DNA of 64,000 bases from Blepharisma japonicum (taxonomy: Eukaryota; Ciliophora; Heterotrichea; Heterotrichida; Blepharismidae), in contig CATKHK010000060.1 in assembly GCA_949751835.1 (NCBI GenBank), positions 1 to 64,000 of the forward strand, written 5' to 3'. The notes under the pieces are model-generated. The model saw nothing but the letters and a program-made list of their open reading frames with translations, was not told where the DNA came from and did not search any database. Below are positions 56,133 through 64,000 of the stretch, one piece after another. Both the position numbers and the translations under genes were made by a program. Position 1 is the stretch's first letter; every line of letters starts with the position of its first letter.

Positions 56133-56552
56133 TTAAACGATAGCTCCAGCATTTGATGAAACTCTAGGCCATAGATCTGCACATTCTTTTGTGACTGGTC
56201 CAGAAACACCAGAACCTTTCATTTCTCCCTTAGGATTTACAATGACACCAGCATTATCTTCACAGCAAATGAAGATTCCGTCTGATCTTCTCCATGGTTT
56301 TCTTTGCCTAACAATAACAGCTGGCATAACTTTTTTCCTTAATTCTGGCTTTCCTTTCTTTACAGTGACTAAAACCATATCACCAACAGATGCAGCTGGC
56401 AAACGATTGAGTCTAGCACCAATTCTGTGGACGGCCATTATGTAAAGAGTTTTTGCTCCTGTATTGTCAGCACAGTTGATTAATGCTCCTACAGGAAGGG
56501 CAAGAGTAACACGCAACTTGTTACCAGAATTACCTGCACCTCTTTTACTCAT
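56133..56552 (-). CDS. RPL23: 60S ribosomal protein L23 (uL14)
   Basis: 139 residues against 140 in human. It matches along the entire length: [80 protein letters not shown] and [14 protein letters not shown]. Located at the subunit interface near elongation-factor contacts. Both Trp codons are TGG. No intron. Confidence 0.97.
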   Translation of the reverse strand: MSKRGAGNSGNKLRVTLALPVGALINCADNTGAKTLYIMAVHRIGARLNRLPAASVGDMVLVTVKKGKPELRKKVMPAVIVRQRKPWRRSDGIFICCEDNAGVIVNPKGEMKGSGVSGPVTKECADLWPRVSSNAGAIV

Positions 56553-57511
56553 TTTTATGGTAAAATGAATAGGGATCGATGCAAAGTGGAATTCAAGATG
56601 TGAAAATCGAAGTATGAAGGATAGGGAAAGCTTAATATGAAATTTTGGTGGATTTTGTGTAATCTAGATGATTTTTAATTCAGAATATGCATGGATATAG
56701 AGAATAAAAATATTTGCAATGAAATTTTGACTCCAAGAATATATAAGCTTTATTTGTGAGGAACATCAAGATCAATGCACTATGAAAATACTATTTATAA
56801 GATTTTAAATAAAAACTTACAAACTTTCTAATAATTAAAAGAGCATTAAAATGAATAAATATTAGAAATAGGAAGATAAGACTCATAGGCATAAGTTCTT
56901 GAGAAATGAAAGCTATTTTGGGCAATTATTATAAATTATAAATTATTAATTTTCTATCACAAGACATCGGAAGTTTTGAGATAATTAGTTTTATTATTTT
57001 TGACTAAGAGTAAATGATCATATATTTTGAATTAATATATTAATATATGACTGCTGCATGTCTTTAATTATTAAGAAAGTGAATGATAATAGATATAAAT
57101 ATTTAATTATCCATCATAGTCATAGAAATATGAATTAAACTTAGTTAATTTTATGACTGCACTAATGATGAATACGATAAATATATGAAAATGTGTGGCT
57201 TCAAAAACTATCTCTCATATAATAGATTCGTTCTTTGCTCCATACTCATTATTTCTGTCAGAAGCTATGTGCAAAGAAAAGAGCAAGGCTAGAAAGCAAA
57301 GTATTTAAGAGTTTTTATATAATCCTAAAATTACTAATATAGCTATATTGAAGTTAGACTAGAGTTAGACAAGATCAAGAAATAATTTATCATGAATTCA
57401 TTATAATATTTTGAATTATAATTCTGTTAGATTTCATTTTCTAATATAAATAAATGGCTTTAATTTAAGGTAAATTAATGTAATTTTAAGTATTAAAAAT
57501 AATCAGATAGT
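56553..57511. promoter_or_regulatory. Divergent spacer of RPL23 and the 124-aa gene
   Basis: 959 bp of AT-rich DNA with the RPL23 promoter on its left side. No open frame, repeat or RNA gene that I can support. Confidence 0.4.
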
Positions 57512-57886
57512 ATGCAAGTCGATATAGAAGTAAAGCAAATCAGCATGCCATTAGCTACAAAAACTGAAGAACAACTTGAGAAATCACCAAGTAGCGCGGT
57601 AACGAGCTATTCAAATTCTCCATGACAAAAAGCAAAAAAGGAGCCACATCAGAATTCACCAAAATTTCGAGAAATATTCGAAAAAGATGTAAAATCTCTT
57701 ATTGGTAGCTTTGCATTGTCAGAAAATAAACCCGAATCCTATCTCTACTTAGAAAAAATTCTAGCAGTAAAGGATAGATCTCAAAGTTTAACAAATTCTT
57801 TTAATTCAAGAAAATCTGAAGAGAATCAAAAGAAAATTAGCAGAATGCAAGGCTATTCAACCTGCCATGGTTGCGTATTATTATAA
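57512..57886 (+). CDS. Small hydrophilic protein, 124 aa
   Basis: It starts MQVDIEVKQISMPL and ends CHGCVLL before TAA, with one TGA Trp (NSPWQKAKKE). Mostly charged and polar with a helical middle (REIFEKDVKSLIGSFALSE). I recognise no family. It ends 25 bp before the PPCDC-like gene on the same strand; no 15-16 nt intron joins them, so it is treated as separate. The consistent frame through a TGA codon argues it is real, but support is modest. Confidence 0.5.
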
Positions 57887-57911
57887 CACAAATTTAATTA
57901 AATCTTTTAAA

Positions 57912-58493
57912 ATGGACATTTCAAGGAAAAATATATTAGTTGCAGCTTCTGGATCATGCGCAGCCGCTAATTCGATCCCAGTTGCATGCCAGCTTATAAC
58001 AGAAGAGCATTGTACAGCTAAAATTTTACTTACAAAGAATGCTGAACGGTTTTTCTTTAAAGATTGAACTGGATGTGAAGTCATAAGAGACGATGGATCA
58101 GAAAATTTTGGAGAGGGTACTGAAAACAGCCCTGAAAAATTATATGAATGAGCAGATGCACTCATAATTGCTCCTTGTGGAGCTAATACATTAGCGAAAA
58201 TTGCCATTGGGATACATGATAACTTATTGGTAACTTCCAAATAGACTAAAGTTGTACAGCAATTTATCAATGGAAAACCGCTGGTCTTAGCCCCTGCTAT
58301 GAATCCTATGATGTTTACAAATCCGTTTACGGCTGAGCATATCAATAAAATCAAAAAAGTTTATAAAAATTCTTATATTATGGATACTACAGAAGGAGTC
58401 TATGGCTCAGGAGAAACTGGAATTGGTGGGCTTGCTGATACCTGAGATATAGTTGCTGTTTGCAAAACCATGATGTTATCATCAAAAAGCTAA
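57912..58493 (+). CDS. PPCDC/Hal3-like flavoprotein
   Basis: Spliced: exons 57912-58229 and 58245-58493, 188 residues (human PPCDC has 204). Family blocks are NILVAASGSCAA (FMN-binding strand), WADALIIAPCGANTLAKIAIGIHDNLLT and LVLAPAMNPMMF, with the PAMN motif at 123-126. The family decarboxylates phosphopantothenoylcysteine in coenzyme A synthesis. By eye the catalytic His (HIxLRRW) is replaced (SPEKLYEW) and the substrate-lid Cys (CGDxGxGAMAE) appears as Tyr (YGSGETGIGGLAD). It could be a non-catalytic Hal3-type protein. TGA Trp codons occur at DWTGCE, YEWADA and DTWDIV. Confidence 0.85.
58230..58244 (+). other. 15-nt intron in PPCDC-like gene
   Basis: GTAACTTCCAAATAG, phase 0 between DNLL and TKVV, exactly where the family reads DNLLT. 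Retention gives an in-frame TAG. A lies at position 10. Confidence 0.9.
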
Positions 58494-58506
58494 AATTAAA
58501 TTTTAA

Positions 58507-59499
58507 TTAAAATTGAAGTGTTCTTGCCTCCACAAATGCACCAATAAGCGATCCTAGCTGAACCTTTTCGCTAGCACCACTACTTAATCTCATCTCAATC
58601 TCTGACATTCTTTTTATTAAAAAAATTTTCATTTTTTCAGGAAAATCAATTTTGATCATATTTTTATGAATTTCTCTAATTATATCACTCAACGCAAACC
58701 CTAAGGTAATTCGGTCTTCGTTAAATTCTGCATATATTTCAGTGAAATTCATAGATAGCAGGATTTCGCATAATCTATCTATTAGTCTAGGATTAGGATT
58801 CCCAGTGCATGAATAGACTGAATCTGAGTCAATTACCTTAAAAGCCATAGCAGTGCTTTGCAAAATATTTAAATTCTTTCTCATATCTCCTTGCCCTAAA
58901 TCCAAAAGTGCATTTAACCCATCATCAGTCAAATTTAGCCCCTCACAAACAGAAATCTCTCTAACTCTAGTCGCAGCAACATCATAAGGCAGCGGCATAA
59001 ACCGAAACCTTGTGCATCTTGATTGCAATGCAGGGATAATTTTCGATACATAATTCCCTATTAAGCAAAATCTTGTAGTTTTCGTATATTTTTCTATAAT
59101 TCTTCTCAAAGCAAATTGTGCTGCATTTGTCATAGAATCAGCTTCATCCAGAATGACGAGCTTGACACCTTTGCTAATAATTTGTTGTGTGCTTGCAAAT
59201 GCTTTAATTTGATCTCGGACTACATTGATACCTCTATCATCAGAAGCATTTAGCTCTAGTGCCATAGATGAAAAATACTTCCCATACATTTGTTTGGCAA
59301 CAGCCAAGATTGTGGATGTTTTCCCTGTGCCTGGAGGACCATAAAAGAGTAGATGAGGAAGCTTCTTCTCTTCAACAAAGCGAGTGATTGTAGAAATGAT
59401 TGCTTCGTGAGCTACAAGGTCTGATAAACTGTTTGGGCGGTATTTTTCGACCCAGGGAAGATCACTTTCTTCGTCTAGTTGCATAGCAGTTCCCGCCAT
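58507..59499 (-). CDS. RFC5: Replication factor C small subunit 5 (yeast Rfc3)
   Basis: 330 residues of AAA+ clamp-loader ATPase. LPWVEKYRP at 14-22 is the RFC box near the N-terminus, followed by Walker A GPPGTGKTS (54-62), Walker B LVILDEAD (114-121) and the SRC arginine-finger motif (QSRCTRFRF, about 159-167). The run KLVILDEADSMTNAAQFALRR is typical of RFC5, as are GDMRKNLNILQST and YSCTGNPNP. It loads PCNA together with the other RFC subunits. Its stop is 13 bp from the stop of the convergent PPCDC-like gene. No TGA Trp codon is needed. Confidence 0.95.
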   Translation of the reverse strand: MAGTAMQLDEESDLPWVEKYRPNSLSDLVAHEAIISTITRFVEEKKLPHLLFYGPPGTGKTSTILAVAKQMYGKYFSSMALELNASDDRGINVVRDQIKAFASTQQIISKGVKLVILDEADSMTNAAQFALRRIIEKYTKTTRFCLIGNYVSKIIPALQSRCTRFRFMPLPYDVAATRVREISVCEGLNLTDDGLNALLDLGQGDMRKNLNILQSTAMAFKVIDSDSVYSCTGNPNPRLIDRLCEILLSMNFTEIYAEFNEDRITLGFALSDIIREIHKNMIKIDFPEKMKIFLIKRMSEIEMRLSSGASEKVQLGSLIGAFVEARTLQF

Positions 59500-59560
59500 T
59501 TTAAGTATTACTCATATATCGTTACCTAATGTGTCCTTCTTAATATAAATTCAGCCTAAA

Positions 59561-60175
59561 TTAATTATTTAATTTTCTCTTTTTATACTCTTGTTCAAAT
59601 ACTTTTGCTGTCGGAAAATCATTATTTATCAGCCTGATTTCTTCTATGCAAGTATTCGGATTCTTCTCTAGGAAGGAATCGATAGTGGAAAAGAAAATCC
59701 CTGCACATTCGACTTTTGGAAATGAAAAAATACCACTAGAGATGGCTGGAAATGAAATAGATTTCATAGACAGTTTCTGGGCTTGATCTAATGCATTTTC
59801 TATAGTTTTTGATAGGAGTTCAGCTTCATGCTTATTGCCGTCTATATAAATTGGTCCAACTGCATGAAATAAACGCTTGCATTGTAATTTTCCAGGGGAT
59901 GCTACGATTACAGTTGATACAGTTAGTGGGCCATTATTTTTAATATATTTATTGCTTTCTTCTTGGATAGTAGCACCTCCATGTGTAGAAATAGCTTCAG
60001 CCACACCACCTTTGTGAGTTAGATTAACATTTGTGGAGTTTACTATAACATCAGCTACTTCTAGTGTAATATCTCCATGTATTATAATGAGTTTGGTTTT
60101 GTTTATGAGATTTGATAGAAGCTCTTTTGGTGTGGTAGCGATTCCTAAGGGGTTTGAGCTGCAGCAAACTCCCAT
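59561..60175 (-). CDS. Macrodomain protein with predicted lipidated N-terminus
   Basis: 204 residues. The macrodomain (ADP-ribose-binding) covers about residues 28-195: IIIHGDITLEVADVIVNSTNVNL, HKGGVAEAI, LFHAVGPIY and ISFPAISSGIFSFP. These are the ribose- and phosphate-binding loops. The N-terminus MGVCCSSNPL has Gly2, Ser6 and tandem Cys, a fair N-myristoylation plus palmitoylation pattern, so it may be membrane-anchored. Likely roles are ADP-ribosyl hydrolase or ADP-ribose reader. Only 61 bp separate it from the RFC5 start, both on the minus strand. Confidence 0.88.
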   Translation of the reverse strand: MGVCCSSNPLGIATTPKELLSNLINKTKLIIIHGDITLEVADVIVNSTNVNLTHKGGVAEAISTHGGATIQEESNKYIKNNGPLTVSTVIVASPGKLQCKRLFHAVGPIYIDGNKHEAELLSKTIENALDQAQKLSMKSISFPAISSGIFSFPKVECAGIFFSTIDSFLEKNPNTCIEEIRLINNDFPTAKVFEQEYKKRKLNN

Positions 60176-60665
60176 TAATATTTTTAGTTTAAAATTTCCG
60201 AAATTTATCAGAATGCAGAAAAGGATTGAAGGATATTTGATTAAAATAGAATTATCATTTCAATTTACTTGAAAATCAATATGAGGGCTGCAAATTATAA
60301 AACTAAAGCATGCTTATACATTAATTCTATTAAAATTTATTAACAATTTTAGCATTCGACTATTATTTATTTATATATTTGAATTTTATCATAAATAAAA
60401 TAAATATAAATAAAGATATGTATGGCTTCCTTTTTATTAAATTGCCATTTGAAATGCATGAATCTTTAAAATTTCTAATTTTAAATAAAAAATTTGTTTA
60501 ATGTTAGAGCAAGCATCCATAATATAAATTAGTTTAGGCACAAAAATGCTTTATCTAAGATTTCCTCAGCATTTTAATATGATGCAATATCATTGCTTAA
60601 CGGAAATTATCATTTAATGAATTTTTATGTTTATAATCTAAATATTCACTAATAATTAACAGCCT
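60176..60665. promoter_or_regulatory. Divergent upstream region
   Basis: 490 bp between the macrodomain gene (minus) and the coiled-coil gene (plus). AT-rich; no recognised element. Confidence 0.4.
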
Positions 60666-62528
60666 ATGGAAGACCCTCTATTACTTAAACAAAAACTCGA
60701 ATTTCTACAGATGGAACTTGACGATTTAAAAGCCAAAGAGCAACAGCAAAAAAGCATGTACGAGTCAATGATCAAAAGTTTGACATCGGACACAGACCAG
60801 ATTTTATCTGTAATTTTTATTTAGAATAAAGCTTCAGAAGAACTGCAAAAAGTTGAAGCACAATACCAGACCCAAATTCAAGCTATGAAAGCCAAGCATA
60901 AACAAAAAATTAGTGCTTTAGAAGAAAAGCTAAAAGATTACAAAGAAAAAAATTACGAATTAGAAAAGGCGCTTAAAGACCAGAAAAGTGAATACGATGA
61001 AGTAATTTTGCAGTTAAAACAAGAAAATTGCAGTTTAGCTTTCCAAAAAAGAGAAATTGAAGGGAAATTAAAAGAAACATGTTTCAAGCCTGATAATAGA
61101 ATCAACGATAGGCTTATTAAAGAAAATGAAAATCTAAGAAAAGAAATTGATAGGGTAAAAGAAGAAGCTGAAGAGGATATAAAAAAATCTAGAGAGCAGG
61201 CCCAAAAGCATATACAAGAATTAAAAGAAATTTATGACCAAGAAAAGATAAATTTAGAAAAGCAATGCCAAAAACTTAGTCAAGAATTGAGCTTGCAAAG
61301 AGAAAAAATCGAAGCAGAAATTCAAGCAAAAAACAATCAGACGCTAGGACAACGACTTGAAGAAGTCATTGATGAAAGCACTTATCAGATGGAAGAGCTG
61401 AGGAAAGCTAAAGAAGAAGCTGGAGAAATTGTGGGAAAATGGAAAGGGGAACTTACCAATTTAGTGCAGCACGTTAGAGAGCAGTTAAATAAATCTCCTG
61501 ATTGTTCTCCTATAAAATCTGTTGACGAAAGCCAAGAGCTCTTAAAATTCGCAGAATGCACCCGAGAAGAAATCAAAAAACTCCGCTCCCAGCTGATTTG
61601 TTTCCAAAAAGTTATAAAAACACTAGAATACAACGAGGACAAGCTTCGACAACAAGTAAGAGAACGCGATGACGAAATTGACAAACTCAAAAGAATAATC
61701 CGGTTCAAAGCCAAAGATGAAAAAACCACTGATTATCAATACTTAATCAAGCAACGGGATGAACTTACAGAGCAGCTGATAATAAAAGAAACCGAGCTGT
61801 ATAAGCTTAAAAAGCAAATTGGAGACTTAAGATGTGAAATGAGTTCTTCCACAACAAAGCCACCAGTTTATTCTCCAAGAAGCAAACATTTTCGGTCAAA
61901 TACTACAACTCCTAAAGAAGATTTGACTGAATCAGTTCTAATTCCTTGCAAAGAAGAACTATCTGATAATAAAATCAACAACAACGCTATGTCAGAAGAT
62001 TTTCAAAACTATGGAAAATTACAAAGGATGATCAATTGCTCGAAATCAATGGAATGCGAATTTTGTAGGAAAATTCTGCCCACAGAATCTTTTCATGATC
62101 ATATTTTAAACTGCAAACTCGAAATAGACTCATCTTCAGATACAAGCCAAATAAATAATGATACCCAACTTGATAAAATTGAAGAGCTTGAAAAACAAAT
62201 CAGCCATTTAAAAATAAGCCTTGGAAAAATAAAAAACCAAAAAGCAGCTGCACTGATTGAAAATGAAAAACTATTATTAGGACTTAAAGAAGCCAAACTT
62301 AAGTGGGTGATGTGTGAAGAAAAAAGCGCAGAAATCCAGCTTGAGATGAAAAATGAAATGAGAAGCTTATTAGACGTACTTATTAAGTATAGACAAGCAG
62401 TGATTTTGCCTCCAGCATTGTCAACGGAAATAGAACTAGCGATCCACAATAGTGCAAGATTTTTTGGTGGAAGAATAAATGTGAAAAGCAGATCAAGAAC
62501 GTCGCCAACTAGACAGAGGGTTAATTAA
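60666..62528 (+). CDS. Long coiled-coil protein with C2HC zinc-finger-like motif
   Basis: Spliced: exons 60666-60809 and 60825-62528, 615 residues. Coiled coil covers about residues 1-360. A linker with SPRSKHFRSNTTTP follows, then a C2HC cluster near residue 450 (MECEFCRKILPTESFHDHILNC), a second coiled coil, and a basic Ser/Arg tail (RINVKSRSRTSPTRQRVN). Zinc fingers of this kind occur in centrosomal and ciliary coiled-coil proteins. Its location is inferred only from that resemblance. No TGA codon was noted in its frame. Confidence 0.8.
60810..60824 (+). other. 15-nt intron in coiled-coil/zinc-finger gene
   Basis: GTAATTTTTATTTAG, phase 0 after codon 48. Retention gives an in-frame TAG. 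A lies at position 10. Confidence 0.87.
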
Positions 62529-62541
62529 AAAATTGTTTATA

Positions 62542-64000
62542 TTACATCTGATTAAGTTCTAAAAGTTGATATGTAGCAGTAGCATGGTTTATGTCATTAA
62601 ATTTCATGCTTTGGATTACGTATTCTTGTGGGAAGCCAAAATCTAGCAGTTTTTTATATATTTTGTTTTCATCAATCTTATGTGGCTGTGTAGAGGTACC
62701 TATAAACCTTGGCAATGAATGATTTTCGTATCACTCATCTGACTCTTGGATAGCAAACCATTGATGATTTTTCATTTCTTCTAAAGAAATTCGTAGATGT
62801 GGGATGGGGTTTAGCATTTTTGCTATTAAATCTTGGGCTTCCAAAGATACATGTGCAGGTATTGTATATTTACAGCGCAAAATTAATTTGTGTAGGTCTT
62901 GCATTGTTTTTGCTTTAAATGGGACTGTACCACAGAGCATGGCGTATAATAAAACGCCCATGCTTCAGAGATCAACATAAAAAGGCTCATACTCATGATC
63001 AGCAATAATTTCTGGAGGTAAATATGCAGGTGTTCCACACTGCTCATTTATTTTTTCACTCGCTTTTACAATTCGACTAACTCCAAAATCACATAATTTT
63101 GCTAATGTTAAATCAGCTGATAGCAAAATATTATCTAATTTCACATCTCTATGAATCACATTTTTTTGGTGGCAGGCCTTAACCGCATCTATAACCTGAC
63201 CAAACATTTTTTTGGCTTCCGTTTCAGTCAGTCTACCTTTGGACTTAACAAATTGTAATAAATCTCCACCTCCAGAGTATTCCATAACAATCATTAAATG
63301 CCTTTTTGACTCAAAAACTTCTAATAGTCGAATAACATTTCTATGCTTAACCCTTTTCATTACAAAAACTTCTTGGAAAACTTTCCGCCGAATTCTTTCA
63401 TCTTTTATATGGGATTTATCAAAAATTTTGATTGCAACTTTGAGTCCAGTTAATTTATGAGTCCCTAAATAAACTTTGCCAAAGGCACCTTTTCCTATTT
63501 GGATACCAAGCTGATAAAAGTCTACAGAAGTAGCTGGTGGTAAGCCTTTTCTTCTGAAATTTGTAAAAATTGTTTGAATTAAATTTTCCCTTTCTTTTTC
63601 TTCAGCTTCTAGCTTCGAGATTTCAACCCTTTCAAAGCTTGATCCTAAGCTTGCATTTGAACTATGCAAATCATTTCTTATATACCCATTTTTCAAAGTT
63701 TTTTCTTGAGAGTCATTCAACAATTTATCACTTGCACAGTCCTGGGACGTATTTTTTGGAGAAACTTTATCGTTTTGTTTTCCTTTAAATAAATAAGGAT
63801 TTGTGAAAATATTATTTTGGTCTGAGCTAGGTACTTCTGATTTATTTCTTCTGTGTCCTGGTTTTGTAGTTATTTTGAGTTCTACTGGAGTTTTTGATTT
63901 TAATTTATCTTCAAAAGGCGACTCTCTTCTAGAGGAAATATTGTTTAAAGCGTTTTTTATGAATTTTGTGAATTTATTAGTATATTCGCGGTTGGGATCT
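62542..64000 (-). CDS. Ser/Thr protein kinase with UBA-like tail (SNF1/AMPK/MARK group), 5' end outside window
   Basis: About 485 residues are visible and the N-terminus runs off the window. An N-terminal Ser/Lys-rich region of ~160 residues leads into the kinase domain: GKGAFGKVYLG (P-loop), VAIKIF (VAIK Lys), HRDVKLDN (catalytic loop), LCDFGVSR (DFG) and CGTPAYLPPE. The Trp of DLWSMGV, universally conserved in kinases, is TGA. A UBA-like helix bundle follows (LLDFGFPQEYVIQSMKFNDINHATATYQLLEL), the mark of AMPK-related and MARK kinases. The activation-loop Thr in NEQCGTPAY is the likely LKB1/CaMKK-type site. Its stop is 13 bp from that of the convergent coiled-coil gene. Confidence 0.93.

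Noticed and set aside
57867-57911. Upstream in-frame ATG for the PPCDC-like protein
   Set aside because: It overlaps the stop of the preceding gene, and the extra residues do not match the family.
1-64000. tRNA, rRNA, CRISPR and bacterial-style operon signals
   Set aside because: I looked for tRNA T-loop and anticodon-stem patterns, spaced direct repeats and Shine-Dalgarno spacing and found none I could support.

Overview
The window is AT-rich nuclear DNA from a ciliate, most likely a heterotrich of the Blepharisma type. Two things show this. First, TGA is read as tryptophan throughout: reading through it restores conserved Trp positions in acyl-CoA oxidase, the RCC1 repeats, the P5B ATPase and a protein kinase, while genes end in TAA or TAG. 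Second, there are five introns of exactly 15 nt (GTA...TAG). Gene density is high, strands are mixed, and there is no operon structure. Assignment to Blepharisma itself is inference from the code and intron size.

Layout. 1-1438: 3' part of a secreted Glu/Thr/Ser repeat protein. 3229-18204: metabolic block with two HIBCH-like hydrolases, an HSDL2-type SDR, a P5B transport ATPase, an acyl-CoA oxidase, a head-to-head pair of ketosynthase genes (one with all catalytic residues, one lacking a catalytic His) and a HEAT-repeat protein. 19034-40972: an expanding local family of B-box zinc finger / coiled-coil / kelch-like genes. It contains a ~4.7 kb tandem duplication, several decayed copies, a ~608 bp insert inside one pseudogene, and GC-rich minisatellite DNA. 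41048-64000: mixed housekeeping genes: coiled-coil proteins, WLM metalloprotease, RPS23, an SDR without catalytic residues, an RCC1 protein, an allantoinase-like pseudoenzyme, a LIN54-type CXC protein, PHYHD1, a PDIA6-like protein without CGHC motifs, RPL23, a PPCDC/Hal3-like flavoprotein, RFC5, a macrodomain protein, and a UBA-containing SNF1/MARK-type kinase cut by the window end.

Themes. HIBCH, HSDL2, acyl-CoA oxidase and PHYHD1 fit acyl-CoA and branched-chain degradation; both HIBCH-like proteins end in PTS1-like tripeptides. Five proteins keep an enzyme fold but appear to lack catalytic residues. Convergent genes are packed to the limit, with stop codons 0 to 25 bp apart in five cases. 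The candidates for something new are the ketosynthase pair, which resembles the KS-alpha/KS-beta arrangement of aromatic polyketide synthases in a lineage known for polycyclic quinone pigments, and the B-box/kelch gene nursery.
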